Shown here one piece after another: positions 25,499 to 38,718 of a DNA stretch of 64,000 bases. Position 1 is the stretch's first letter; each line of letters opens with the position of its first letter. This DNA is from Pyrrhoderma lamaoense (Eukaryota; Basidiomycota; Agaricomycetes; Hymenochaetales; Hymenochaetaceae): positions 62,001 to 126,000 of the forward strand of contig NBAZ01000007.1 of NCBI GenBank assembly GCA_002794735.1, written 5' to 3'. The position numbers and the translations under genes were made by a program. The notes under the pieces are model-generated. The model was not told where the DNA came from. It ran no database searches and saw nothing but the letters and a program-made list of their open reading frames with translations.

Positions 25499-28400
25499 CT
25501 AAAGCGGCTCCAATTCTTGGCTAGCAACGCTATCGATATGTTCTTCGTCAAGTAACATTCCATCCTCATTTACTTCCTCTTCTTCTTCCGCTTCTCCATC
25601 CTCTATTGCCAATGCTTCATTTCCTCAGTAGAGTTCTCAGATGCTAGTGTTGATCTTCTCGTTCTCAATTTGGACGCAGGAGGTGCTACCGCCCCTTCCC
25701 CACGCATCCACGGCTCATCCCAAAGATCAACCATCCTAGCCCTTCTATCCGGGTTCCGTTCCAACAACCTTCTCACAATCCTCTTCAAACCAGGTGATGC
25801 AATTCTCCTCGCAGCCTGAGCAGGCATTTCACCTTCCTCTTCCTCTTCTTCATCTTCCAAAGAAGAGACGGTATCAAGTTCTTCATCCTCAACAGCAACA
25901 GCAGATTCAGTATCCGAATTCACCTCAGAGCCGTCTTCGTCAAATTCATCCGGCCAATAATACTCGCATTGTGCAATTCGCATTAGCACATCTCGCCTTT
26001 TAATGGCCGTACGCATTTTCAATGATCCCATGCCGTTTACCAAATCAAGTGCTCCATTTCTTTCGCCCTTGTCGCTAGCCTTGTTACTCTTCGTGCTTCG
26101 AGTGCTTCTAACACTCCCAGTCCTACTAGGAGCAAGACTACATGCATGAAACGGAGGTGGGACATCAAAAGGCAGTTGTCTGGTAGCAAGAGCATACAGT
26201 ACAACACCACATGCCCATGCATCCGTTTGACGACCGTCATAATAGCCGTTATCTTTCCTTGAAGGGTCTGTAGAACTTGACATCGATCCAAGTACTAATT
26301 CAGGAGCTGCATAAGATTCACTGCCACAACGGGTTGAAAGTAATGGGTTTTCAGGATCAATAAAACGACTAAGACCAAAGTCTGTCAACTTGACGAGAGG
26401 TATATGAGCAGGTGGTAGGATTGCCTTTTGTCCGGACAAGGAATCCTTCCGGTTCTTGGTGAGCTTCCGGCGGGGGTATTGAGATGCGGCCTCGGCGAAT
26501 ATGTTCCGCGTGAGTAAGATATCTATAATCATAGTTATAAAAAGAAAGGCACATATATTAGTAAAAAAAGGAGGCAGGGATGAGGTGGAATAAAAAGCGA
26601 ACAGCTACTTACTCTCAAGCTTAATATCACGGTGAACAAGGCCCACACCATGCATCCAGCCCACAGCACGAGCTAGCTCCCCCCACATTCTTCTCACCGA
26701 TTTTTCCGTCACAAACTTGAACTGGCTGTCGGAGTTAACCAAACTGAATAGCTCTCCGCCAGGGATGTGTTCTAGGACGAGACAATGGCAATTATATTCT
26801 TCTGATGTGAATGAATGCAGATAAGAGACAATCGAAGGATGCGAGATGTGCTATAATTTATAAGTAACTTGTTAGGGACATTTAGGCAGTTTGATAAGGA
26901 GATATCTTACTCTCAGGACCTCCACCTCACGGACGAAACTAATTCGAGTTCTATCATTTGCATCACACAAAGCACGATTCATCACCTTTACAGCAACAAA
27001 TCGGCTTGCACTATCTGTTCCAATGTTGCTTTCCTCTTGCCCAGTCCCTGAGGCAGATGCTCCCTCTCCCACCAGCTCATCCAATAATACGTCATCCCCG
27101 CCGATGTTCTGACTTCCGGTATGATTCCAGTCGAAACCCGGCATTGAGACATTTGCAGGAGGTGTGATTCCTTGCATCCTCCGATCCCGACTTTTCTTCG
27201 CCCAGCTGGAGCTTTTTCTCCTCAATGTGACTGGACTTACATCTTCGGTATTATTAGTAGGTTCTTTGCTATTGATTTCGACGCCAATATCTAGGCCTAG
27301 ACTCGAGCTAAGAGCCGCACTGGTCTGGCGTTCCGTAGATTGTAAATGACGGGAATAATGAACATTGGACGGCGTTAAGTTCCCGCCCTCGTCAATAGCT
27401 AACCATACACTACTGAATGCACCTTCACCTAGCGCGCGAACTAGCTTTACTTGAGCATTCCCACTACCCGATTTTAGTCGCGTGCCTTTACCAATTGTTG
27501 TTACCCCCTTATTCGCGTTCGACGAAGATGCCACACTCCTATTCGCTGGCAATCCTGGGACTAAGTGAGTAGTCGCCAATGAATTATCGTTAGATAACGT
27601 CCGACCCTCAGAAGAAGATAAGTAGGAAGTAGATAAAGGAGGGGCGTTAACGTGCCCGTGTTTCAGTAAAGAGGCTGAGCTTGATAAGGGGAGAACTTCT
27701 TCAAACCCCGAATCTCCACTTCCAGCGCGGGTAGCAGTCAGTTGCATATGCGGCTCACGAGGTATAGGCACGACGTGCTGGTGCTGATGCGGGGTATGGT
27801 GATGGTGATGAGCATGATCCTTGTGGGTTTCAGGAAGTATATGCTGGTGCCCGGAAACGGATTGAGGTGGTGACAAAAGAAGTTCATCCGCTTTTGGTGA
27901 TAACGGGTCGATCTGGGTTGGACTGGACATGACTAGCGGTGGCGATCGTGCTCCGGAAGTCCATCTCAAGCTAGGGTCCGTATTAGATTCGCTGAGTTCG
28001 AGAAACTCCCGCTTGAAGGATGTTTCCCAATCTGTCCCGCCATGTTTTCCATGGCCATTTCTGCTATGTCTTGATGCCCACCTCGAGCCTTCGTGCTCGC
28101 CGCTCACGTAAGAGTCGTCTTCTAGTTTCTTTTCCGATGTATAACGCGATGGGAAGAATCGCGAAAGCGGAGGCAGCCGTGATGTCCGTGAGGGACTTGG
28201 CTCCCTTGAGCTAGAACTACCGCTGGATTTGATACTCGGAGGTGGCGTGGGGCGAGATTCGAGAGAGCTGGGCGCGAAAAAGGAAGCGGTGGCAGAAGAG
28301 GAGCTTGCGGTCAAATTCGTACTTGCTGCGTTATCTATACTGTTGCTTGGTGACAGTCTAGCTAGAGGTAAGGCGGGAGGAGGAGTAGGTGAAAGTGAGG

Positions 28401-28689
28401 AAGCGAAAGGAGAGCCAAAAAAGGCAGCAGTTTTGCTTCCGCTAGAGTTTGTTATGCTAGGAGAGGGGTTTAAGTTTGGGGATGCCTCACGGGGTGAAGG
28501 TAAAGGTGAAGGGAGAAGGCCATCGTTCACTTGTGTTGTGAAGACAGAGAGAGACTTTTTTGCTTTTGGACTTGCAACAGGAGATGTAAAGTCGGACACA
28601 CTCGAGACAATCGATGCATTGGAGATACTTGAGGCACGTTCACGGTCCTCCGGGGGTATAGGAGTTGGAAGTCGAGACCAAGCATACAT
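25499..28689 (-). CDS. Large Ser/Thr protein kinase with long disordered N-terminus and split N-lobe
   Basis: Exons are 26911-28689, 26613-26850 and 25499-26522, with introns of 60 and 90 nt. Residues 1 to about 400 are Ser/Pro-rich and include a histidine-rich patch (HAHHHHH). The kinase domain starts near residue 413 with LVRALGEGAFSSVWLAID. About 130 Ser/Thr-rich residues separate this glycine loop from the VAVKVM lysine near residue 565. HRDIKLEN is formed across intron 2. LTDFGLSRF (about 722), CGSESYAAPE and DAWACGVVLYALATRQLPF follow, so all catalytic residues are present. A second insertion with poly-acidic EDEEEEEEG lies in the C-lobe before the conserved NPDRRARM. One base is missing at TTT 25620-25622. 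With it the frame continues to a Glu-rich tail ending ELEPL (stop 25499-25501) rather than stopping at 25603. The total is then 3042 nt, 1013 residues. It resembles CAMK-like kinases; a precise orthologue is not claimed. Confidence 0.85.
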
Positions 28690-30424
28690 TATGGCTGCGA
28701 CCGTTGTCGTCGATGAGGAGCTTGGAAGAAAGACAGATACAGGGTAACAGTGGCGTGTTTGGCGTGTTGAAATAGGTATGTACGGTAGAGGGAAGGTGGG
28801 GCAGTGTGTTCACCGGATCTTATATGGTGTAAAAGAGAGCGAGTGTGTGGATGGGAATGGGAAGGAATGACCTCAGCGGAGTCACGCCCTCTTCCGCTGC
28901 TCGTCTCGGATTATATCTACAATCTCGGGCTGTGCTCGCAGCACTAGGATGACTGGCTCACTAACGTCAGGAGGAGCATTCTGAACACGCGTGGCGACAT
29001 GGACACACCTTAATCATCGTTTACAAGCTTGTCGTTGTCGTCGTTTACACCGGAGAAGGGGGAAGGGGGGGTTCGACGGTTGTTACACGATGTCGGTAAC
29101 GGGAAAAGGTATAAAGTACCACTTGGGCTGTCGATCACTCAGGGTGTGACAATTTTCTCTGACAAATACGGTGCCTCGGAACGTAACGACCCCAAATGAA
29201 GACGATTGTCTGAACTTTGTGTTATTTATCCCGCTATCGTTTGCTGGCACGTTTATCACAGAAGCTACCTTTTGTCCTTTTACAGCCGCGTAAATACCTC
29301 TAGCTATTAACTGCATACAAAGATGCTGCCGGATCATGACTGTTGACCTCGGATTCTGGATAATTTTGTAATCTAGACATGTCTACCTCCGAAAACAAAT
29401 TATAAATCTATTAATTATATAATATATATTCAAGTCCCTTCCACTTGGTTCTATATGACTCTTATAGGACCAAGGAGTTGGAGTGCTTGGTACAAGTGGA
29501 TATCAGGCTCGTTTCCTTTCCCTTTGTACTCCCATAAAATTTTTAGTATAAATAAAATTTCAAAAGCAGGGGTAGGTCATAGCTTCTTAATAAGGTTAGC
29601 GCCACTATTCGTTACAGATAGAAGAGATACGTGCCAGTAAACAAAGGCTGTATCATGCCTTATCTAGCATTCTGGATCGTGACTTTACGACACGATCTAG
29701 AATAGGGATAAATATTATGCTTAGAGCCCTTCAGATCTAGAGTACACTATCATACACTTTCGGCGTTTTGTATTGAAATGTATTTCTGAACATAAAGGAG
29801 AAGGACTAAGAACAATAAGCTCGTGGAGGTCTTCGTATTAGTAAATATCCCACAAGCCCCAATATGTTTTTTAGACTAAGAAGCTTATTTAGAACCGGCA
29901 CAGGCGTCTAGAAGTGGTATAGAGTGTCAGCCAATAGTAGAAGTTTATCCTCATCCCTTTATTATAAAATAGATAGCTTGATTACTTTCTGATTATACTC
30001 TTCTTTTTCCTTTTGGCTTATGTGCACTTCCAACCCATCAGAAGCACAAGGATAATATAAGACCGGATTCTTGCAATCAAATGCACAAATAAAGTATGTA
30101 TGTTAATCGCCGATGTAATTCTTAGTATATGTCTAGGAGTACTAGACTGTGTGTTACACAGATCTAAAGCGAATGAAGGCATGAAGGTGAAGTACTTCAT
30201 ACAGTCATTCGACTAGATGATTTATACGGATATCTGGCCCCAAGTATGGATAAAAACCATTTTTAGTCAAAATCGACCTTAAACGAGAGTAGGTGACGTA
30301 ATAATATGATACTCGATAAGGGTAGTTTTTCTCATACTCATGCAATCCATCTCTACTACATCACCTGCAACGCCGACGACAGCGATAGACCAGTCTTTTG
30401 ACTTGGCCGTCGACAAAAGTCAGA
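28690..30424. promoter_or_regulatory. Divergent intergenic region between kinase and intersectin genes
   Basis: About 1.7 kb separates two start codons facing away from each other. It should contain both promoters. No RNA gene, repeat element or credible frame was recognised. Confidence 0.5.
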
Positions 30425-33400
30425 ATGGCGCAGCAATGGGGCGTCAATACCGGACAACCCGGATTTCAATACCCAATGCAAACAGGCTTCCAGCCAAATC
30501 CTAATCTACAACAATTTCAGCAACAAACACCAACAGCTCTTGCCCCACAGCCCACAGGTTTCCCTGGACAGCGTCCCCCGTTCCAGCAACCTCAGCAAAC
30601 AGGTTATCCACAAATGAATATGGGAGGTCTTCAGCCCCAACCGACTGGTTTTCCGACACAATCCATTGGGTTCCAGCAGCAACAGATTCCTCCGGTCCCT
30701 CCTTTGCCAACTGGATATGGAGCACAGCAGCAGCGTGCCCCGCCTCCTCCGCCTCCTCAACGCAGCTTCCTTAGTGCATCTCCTGGTCTTGTGCCTCAAA
30801 TGACAGGCTTTCCCGGTGCATCTCCGCTTGTTCCTCAAGTTACTGGGTATACAGACCCGCGTTTGATGATGATGTCCAGCACTTTCATGCCTGCGAACCC
30901 TTCCATGCCATTCTCTGGATCGGGAGCACCTCAGTTCGCGGGTATCCCACAGAGCGGTCCTGGAGCAGGTGCTGGATCACTTTTGCAGTCGATGCAGCAG
31001 TATAATCAAGAAACTCAATCTGCTCCGCAAAGGATGCAGTGGGCATTGAGCCGTGCGAGAAGAAACAGTATGATCAGATTTTCCGTTCTTGGGATGCACA
31101 GGGCACCGGATTCATAAGCGGACAAATGGCTCTTGAAGTTTTCGGTCAAAGTGGATTAGAGAAAAACGACCTAGCCAAGATCTGGTAAGCATGGTAGTAA
31201 AGCCGGCGTCAGTCTAATGTTAACTGACATCTTATGCTTCCTATAACTTATAGGGCTCTTGCGGATGCTGACAACAGGGGAAGCTTAATTTGGCAGAGTT
31301 TCATGTTGCGATGGGTCTAATCTACCGAAGTACATATTTTTGCCTTCAACAATATACTAGTATAACTCACGTTTCTTTCCAGGGCTTAATGGGATGCCAA
31401 TTCCTGATCAGCTTCCTCCGGAGCTTGTCCCTCCCTCGTCCCGTGATCTTGACACTTCTGTCAATTTCCTAAAGGATATTCTAAAAAATGATACGTCCCG
31501 CCCAGGATCCGCTGATGCTATTTCCCGGGGCAAGGTACGGTCATTTAATGATACCTCGCCCGTAGGTGGAGGGGGAAGGAAAGATGGAACAGTCTATCGT
31601 TACTCGGACGACAATGATTCCGGGTCTGTTTATCAAAGTCGTTCAAGGCACATCGATCGTCGTAATGTTCGTGTTGGGAACGAGTCTCCTGGGGAGGATC
31701 TTGAGGGTATGCGCCGTCAATTGGAGAACGCAGCACGTACTCTCGAAAAAAGCGAAGAAGAACAAAGAAACCGAACCCGAGAAGATGAGGAACTTGAACG
31801 TGAGATGGAAGATCTTCGGTACCGGGTGAAGCGTATCCAGGAAGACCTTGAGTATGTATCTCGTGGCCGAGAAGTACTGCTAAGGACGATGAAAGGAGAA
31901 AACTCGAACGAGACTTAATGCATTTGATGCATGAGCGTATTCCAGAAGTCCAACGAAAGCAAGAAGAGCGAGAACGCAGGCGCGAGCGCGAGAAAAGAGA
32001 ATGGAATCGTGAGCGTGACAGAAGAAATGAGCGTTTTGGACGATATGACGACCGTGACAGAGAACGTGACCGCGATCGTGATGAAGGTTATATGCGTGGA
32101 ACTTATGATCGTGACAGGTCAAGAGAGCGTAGGGATTATGACCGCGATAGAGACTATGATCGTGATTATGATAGAGACCGTGATAGAGACTACGACCGCG
32201 ATCGTTCTTATGGTCGGGATCGTGACAGAGATAGGGACAGGGATCGTCCGCGAAGTCCACCTGCAAATGCACGCTCACCCCCGCCCCCTCCGCCTGCAGC
32301 TCCTGCTGCAGCGACTAGTGCTCCCCCGCACCACCTAAGCCGAGTACTACTCCCGCTCCAATCATGAAAAATATGACACCTGAAGAACGTGCTGCATATA
32401 TCCGTGAGCAAGCTCGGTTAAAACTCCAGGAGCGGATGCGTGCTTTGGGAGTTGTAACTCCTGCCCCATCATCTGGATCTCCTGTATCTCCAACAGTAGA
32501 TACAACTGTAGAGGATAGACTCGCACAGGAGAAGAAAGAGGCGAGGAAAAGGCCCGGCAAGCAGAAAAGGAGGCGGAAGAAAGAGAGAGGGTCCGCAGGG
32601 AAAGACTAGAAAGTGAAAGGGCGCTGAAAGAAGGGAGAACGACGACTCCTGTAGCTGCACCCGTCTCTGTGCCTCCTGTGCCTCCTCCCGCTTCAGCCTC
32701 TGCCAAAGCTCCTCCGCCTCCCCCGCCGGTGGGGCAGAAGCGACCTCCACCACCTCCTGTCAAGAGAGGACAAGCGCCTCGCGCTCCCGCCATATCGCCT
32801 GTTCCCCCCGTAGCAATACCCCGCCTGCTCCTGTTGCAAAGCCTGTGGTCAAAGAGCCCGAAGCGGATCCTGAGGATGAGATGATCCGCGAACGAGAGAG
32901 AGACTACGAAACAACGCGAGGAACGCGCCGCACGCTTGCGTCAGTTGGAACAGGAAGAAGAAGAGGCCAGAAAAGCTGAGGAAGAATTCCAGAGGAGAAG
33001 GGCCGAATTTAGCAAACAGCAGCAGAGTCCAGCACCTGTTGTTACTTCGCCACCAGCTACACAGCTCAATCTCCTCCTCCTCCTCCTCCGCCTCCGCCTG
33101 CTCCCTCTGTCCTTTCTACACGAGTGTGGAACCATCTCCAGTTCCTTCAGCAGGAACACCAGGCGAAAAGCATAGTACTAATCCGTTCAGTAAATTCATG
33201 GGTCAAAGTAATGGCTCTGCAGCTTCTACGTTACCTACCCCTTCACCAAGCGTTGGAAGTACAAATCCGTTCTTTAAGCCCCAACAAGCTGCTGCTACTC
33301 CAACTGCTCCCGTAGCTCCATTCACACCTCCTGCGCGCACGGTTCTGTTCCTCCCCCAGTAAAGACATCTTACCAGACTGCACCAACAGATGACGATGAT

Positions 33401-36400
33401 TGGGGTAAAGAGGTTGAAGACGATGATGATAGCAGTGATGATGAGATAGCTTCCTCTCGAAACGCGAGGGATATGCTCGCACAACAATTGTTTGGAAGTA
33501 GCGCATCCAGACCTCAGTCTGCTGCTGGTTCACATCCATCCAAACCTCAGACCCCAGCTCCTGGACCTTTGTCTGCCCCTCCGACTACCGCTCCGACACT
33601 TCCCCCTCCTCCGCCTCCACCTCCTGTAGCATCGGTAGCTGCACCAGTAGCTGGTATTCCCCCTCCTCCCCCACCACCGGCTTCCGTAGCACCTCCTCCC
33701 CGCCGCCAGCTACTAGCGCAGCTCCTGTTGCAAGCGGAGGTGGGGATAGAAGTGCACTATTGAGCTCTATTCTTGCTGGCGCAAAATTGAAGAAAACTTC
33801 AACTAATGATAGAAGTGGTGCATCTGTATCGGGAAGTGTTGTCGGCGATTCGGCACCCCCCGAGCATATTCTCAACGCTCCGAGACCTGTATCTCCCCTG
33901 CCAATGCTCCCGCTCAGCAAATGTTCACACCGCCTGCCCCTCCTGCTCCAGCTGTAGCTGATGAAGATACTCGTGCGAGTCACAGGCAGAGTGTAGATTG
34001 GTATGCCGGACTTGCGGCCGATCATGGTGTAGTCAATCCCTTGCCACCAACGATTGAAGAAAAAGAACCAGAGGAGGAAAAAACGACCATTGTACCTGCT
34101 ATCCAAGTCGATGAACCCCCTCTGAGGATGCTGCTGATCCAATGGATGATGTTGACAAATCAATAGGTATGCTTTATTCCGTTAATTTTAATGAAGATAT
34201 CTCTCATCATTCTACACTAGAATACCGAGTGCGTACTCTTTACGCTTACGAAGCTCAAAGACCCGAGGATATCTGTAAGGATTTATAGTTTCCTTAGCAT
34301 TATTGTACCCTTCTCTGAATGAAGTTCTAGCGTTCTCTGAGAATATCATCATCACCGCAAACCCTTCTAAATCAGGCGGCGCATGGTGGTACGGCACGAA
34401 TGCAAAGACAGGAGACTCAGGCTTCTTCCCTAGCACCTACGTGCAGGAACTTGGCAATGGTAAGTAGTTGTGTAGCTTCTTCTCGCTCATATGTGATATT
34501 GACTATTCTTGATCCTGACAGTTAAAGCGAAAGCACTATATTCTTATGCTGGAGAAAATCCAGACGAACTACCCTTCGTGGAAGGTGATACACTAACAAT
34601 CGTCGACCAAAGTGAGGCGGACTGGTGGAAAACAGAACGAGGTGGGGTTATCTTCATCGTACCGGCTGCCTACCTTGAAGTTATTGAGGGTTAGTCGGTT
34701 TGTCTATCTGCCTTCCCTTCCACGTTAATTTAGTACAGAGTTTGTGTGATATTCACTACCTGAGTCATTCCTTTACTATTTTCTATACTTACGCCTTATT
34801 CTCACTCGTTTACTTTTTCTTTTTACTACTTATGTGGACAACAAAGCTGAAGTCATCCTTTCTTTCTTTTTTCTTACTGCTTTCCTACATGCTTGTTTAA
34901 TCGTGAACATGCTCAATAATGATGAAACCGTTAAAACGTGAATTTGGAACAACGGAACCACGCCAAAAAATAACGTACAACCAATCGGAAAAATGAATCT
35001 TCGGAACAAATATAAAAAAAATGAACTAAAAATTTTAAATCAAAAATACTTGAATGGTGTGAATTACTTGTTAACTGAATTCTTCCTCCTTCCATTCCCG
35101 TCCACTCTACGCCGTTGTCCACGTATTAATGTATTTGTGGCCCGTTTGCGTTTATCTATCTAACTATGCTTTATGTGGCCTTTGTTCTCACGGCTTAATT
35201 AACAATTTTATCGTTTCGACTGACGGTGCATTACTAACTGGCCTATGCACTGTATTTTCTGGACTGCAATCGGTCTGGACGTGTGGTTCGAACCATAGAC
35301 AATGGGAGCAGTCTAGTTGTAGGACAGACAAGCCAGGGCGGTAGATCGCTAAATGATAATAGAAGCGTGGACGCGGTTAATAACAGCCGATCACACGAGA
35401 TGCAGACTCGTACAATTACGCTCCATGAAGAAGGCTCCAGGGATACGGATGTGAACGAGGAAAACTCATTCTTAACCACTTACCTGACTATGGGTATGCC
35501 TACGGAAAGTTATTCAAGTACGAATGCGACTGTTGATCATGGAACCTTGCGATCGGATCCGGAGGTGAGCATACATTTAGACGAAGAGGAGACTAGCGAT
35601 GAAGAGTATCACTCCTTCGAGTCGGACACCGACGGTGATGGTGACGAGCATGGTACGGGATCCAAATCAAGGAGTGAAGAGGCGAAGGGGAAGAAGAGGG
35701 ATTATGAGGCACGAGAAATGGAACGCCAGCGTGTTCTAGAGGCGGCGGGTTTATTCGTTAAAGCTTCCCATGCGAATCTGCGGAACCATATTGTTGTGAC
35801 GAACGGGAAAAGTAAGGAAGATGCAACACGTAGTTCAGGAGATACTGCGGGCGATTTCAAGGATGAGGATGATGAGTATCTTGCTGAACAGCCTAAGGCG
35901 CGTCGAAGGCGACGAGCAGCCCCTGCACCACCCGAGACTCCAAAGCGCCTGTCCGTCGCGTCTTATCTTTCTGAGAAAGAACTACCTCAGACTCCCGCTT
36001 CCATCATGACTTCGCTCGGGCATATTGATGATGCCTTCGAACGATACGAAGCATATCGACAATCACGAAACTATCGACTATCCATGTCTTCTATTGAAAC
36101 CGGACCACCTTCTCCGGGACATCCACCTCCATCAATTTCTGCTACACCATCTAGAGACGCTAATACATCGTCTAGTTCGATTAATGCCTCTGGTTCTCAT
36201 TCTCACAGCCTAAGTAGTGCAAGCAATATATTTGGATTTTTGACGAGAAGTAAGACGCCAACGTCGGATACTGATAAACCACGTCTACAAATATCAGGTC
36301 CTATTACGAGCTCTAGTAGTAGTACTATTGGAACAGAGGGTGGGGTAGAAGGAGCTGCGTTTGGATCGGTAAGATTTCGTATCATCAGCGCGATGTTACA

Positions 36401-38090
36401 CTCAGATTGACACGTCTAATATTGAATGTAGTCATGGGCAAGCCTAATCGACAAGGAGGTGCTTGAAGGTATACCGGCTTTAGAGAGAAAGAGACAAGAG
36501 GTGGGTCATCTCCAATGATCATTGACGTCTATAACACTTAACTCTACCTCAGGCTATTTTCGAGCTTATCACTACTGAAGCTGCATATGTTAGGGACCTA
36601 CAGCTCATCGTAGAGGTACGTTCAAATAACTTGTGGTAGTCGTGTATCGGGGAGGCTATGTGGTTTCTAATGTGGTTCGCATGTTATGTGGTTCTAGGTT
36701 TTCTATTCCAGTACGATGGCACTTTTGACTGAAGAAGAAGTATCAATTGTCTTTGCAAACATCGAGGATCTACTTTTAGTCAATACAGTAAGTAGGCACC
36801 TTAAGAAAGAAAAGGAAATTCCCGTATCGATACTAAGGGACTTTACAGACGTTCCTAAGCTCATTAGAGGAACGACAGAAAGATTGTAGGCTCTACATTG
36901 ATAGCATCGGAGACCTTCTTGAGACATACATGAACAGCATGGCGGTCTATTCGGTTAGTAAATTCAAATGCACTCTGTTTATGGTGATAATGAACGAGTA
37001 TTCTAGGATTATTGCATTAATCAATCAAATGCTATCAATGTCTTACAATCGATTCGAGATAAGAGACCAGAAGTTGCATCCCATCTTCAGGTAAGTTTTT
37101 AAATCCTTGACTTCGATCTCCGTGCTACATGTTTACCGGAACAAATTTGAAGCGTCTTCGAGAAGATCCTTCGGTTCGAAACTTAGACCTTTCAAGTTAT
37201 CTCCTTGCTCCTAGTAAGTATCAACAAATCTTTTCTTCGAAATCTCATTTCAAATATATCTTCAGTGCAACGCATTACTCGGTACCCCCTACTAATCCGT
37301 CAGGTACGTCGTTTAAGCTTATCGTGCTTATATCGATACTGACTACTCCGTCAGATCCTAAACTACACCGAAGTAGAATCTGACAGGGAGAACATAAGCA
37401 GGGGACTCAAAGTTGTTGAAAGGGTGCTTAAACGTATCAACGAGTCTATTCGGGATCAAGAAGGGAGAGCTCGGCTAGAAGCAGTCTCGAAAACCCTATA
37501 TGTGGGGCAGGGGTATGTACTGTTCTTCTTTCATATCTTGACATCTCATATGCAATGATGGCCCTCTTTCTCCCTGAAGACGTCTAGATCTCGCGAAATG
37601 TACAAGCTATATGGGCAGTCGTAAATTGCTCAAAGAGGGATCATTGAGCAAATACAAGAGTGGTAGAAAGTTGCGTATGCTCTTATGTAATGACATGATC
37701 ATACTCACAGACGCCTCTGTGAGCCGGCTGTACAAGATGGTGAGTGACATCAGTTGTGGTTCGATGACACATTGCACTTTACGCTGATACATATATCTAT
37801 ACCAGCCAATCCAACTAAATCAAGTAGACGTTAAGGAATTGCCTAATAAAGGTGGGTTTGAAAACCCACTCTTTGTACCCATTTCTAAAGATATACATAC
37901 TTCGGTTGGAACAGACGAACTCGGATTTCAACTTGTTTTTGCATATCCTCGTGGAGGTGAAGCTATGGCATTTAAGGCTGCTAATCCAAAAGAGTGTCAA
38001 ATCTGGATGAAAGCAATTTCAAGTGCTTGTAGAAGAGCCAGAGATGTTGAACGTAGAGCTATACGCGTTCCCACAGTCTCCCGTAGATAA
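30425..38090 (+). CDS. CIN1: Fungal intersectin (Cin1/Pan1-like endocytic scaffold): EH, coiled coil, WH2, two SH3, RhoGEF (DH) and PH domains
   Basis: This is an endocytic/actin scaffold linking clathrin-coat adaptors, Arp2/3-driven actin and Rho GTPase exchange. The start is [15 protein letters not shown]; no ATG lies upstream in frame. In order come Gln/Pro-rich TGF/TGY repeats; an EH domain (about 31030-31330: [14 protein letters not shown], then [13 protein letters not shown] after intron 31330-31382); a coiled coil (31700-31900); an RD/RE/YD-repeat region (31990-32260); proline-rich runs; an acidic [14 protein letters not shown] motif; a WH2 motif ([16 protein letters not shown], about 33748-33800); SH3-1 (about 34222-34460); and SH3-2 (about 34525-34690). 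A 609 nt intron (34690-35298) joins SH3-2 in frame to an acidic linker, a DH domain (about 36470-37500, with [14 protein letters not shown] across an intron) and a PH domain ending at 38088-38090. At least ten one-base losses disrupt the unspliced frames. Confidence 0.85.
34690..35298 (+). other. Alternative (retained or spliced) intron producing short and long intersectin forms
   Basis: The donor gttagt follows the first base of the Gly codon after EVIE at the end of SH3-2. The acceptor ccatag precedes ACAATGGG. Splicing yields E-D-N-G-S-S without a frame change and continues into the RhoGEF part. Without splicing, TAG follows at once (34692-34694) and gives a short EH/SH3-only protein. The RhoGEF-side frame has no ATG before 35401, which fits an internal exon. 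Confidence 0.7.
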
Positions 38091-38718
38091 ACTTCATCAA
38101 TCTTGAGGAGCCTGTTAGGTCACACCTCCTTTAACCACTTAACCAACTAATCTCAACGAGATTACTTAATTATTTCTCTCTTAATCTTAATATCTTGCTC
38201 TCGGCACCTTTGCATTAAATTCCTTCCTATTCTGTTCTACCTTCTTTATTTATTTCATATTTGTACCCTCACTCACTCACTCATACACGCATCATATCTC
38301 GAGTCAAGGAGATGCATCCACCCCTCACGGACATATCATTCCTTTTCTTTACTTAATCATAAGATTCCAACAACCTGTTACGCATATAGTTACGGATGTA
38401 TCGAAAGAATATTCAGCAGCGCTGACAATACTAATAATAAATCAAAGGATAGTATTTTTATCAAATGTCTTATGATATTTCATGGTAGTAATTTCTCTAA
38501 GATGTGATTGAACGAGAAAGTCGACATAAAAGTCAATCTAGTTATGATTCGCTAATAAATGAGTTAACATACAGATTGATTTGAAGGTGAAATGAGAGAG
38601 CTGATACGAGAAACCGTGAAAATATTTTCTTTATCCAATACATAAATACAAAGAACAGTAAAGTAACAAGAAAGCAGGTCTAATCTTCGTAGCGAGGTGC
38701 GGGAATTGATGGGACATT
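38091..38718. other. Convergent spacer between the intersectin gene and the tandem array
   Basis: AT-rich 3' flank of the intersectin gene (+). From about 38400 on it shows the array-type 3' flank (ttcagcagcgctgacaata, then aaatcaaaggat). The original frame of array copy 1 beyond its stop runs on to 38680. Confidence 0.5.

Noticed and set aside
25000..25569. 189-codon minus-strand open frame
   Set aside because: Biased Phe/Ser/Leu composition from purine/pyrimidine runs. It overlaps the kinase C-terminal coding end and 3' flank, with no domain.
28229..28747. 172-codon plus-strand frame opposite the kinase N-terminus
   Set aside because: Antisense of a Ser/Pro-rich disordered region; no independent signal.
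29083..29337. 84-codon minus-strand frame in the kinase-intersectin spacer
   Set aside because: Short, isolated, no recognisable motif or splice partner.
31880..32278. His/Asp-rich minus-strand frame
   Set aside because: Reverse complement of the Arg-Asp repeat of the intersectin gene.
35401..38090. Independent RhoGEF gene starting at the Met at 35401
   Set aside because: The frame is open farther upstream without an ATG, and a donor/acceptor pair links it in frame to SH3-2. The domain order matches intersectin. It was kept as one gene with an alternative end.
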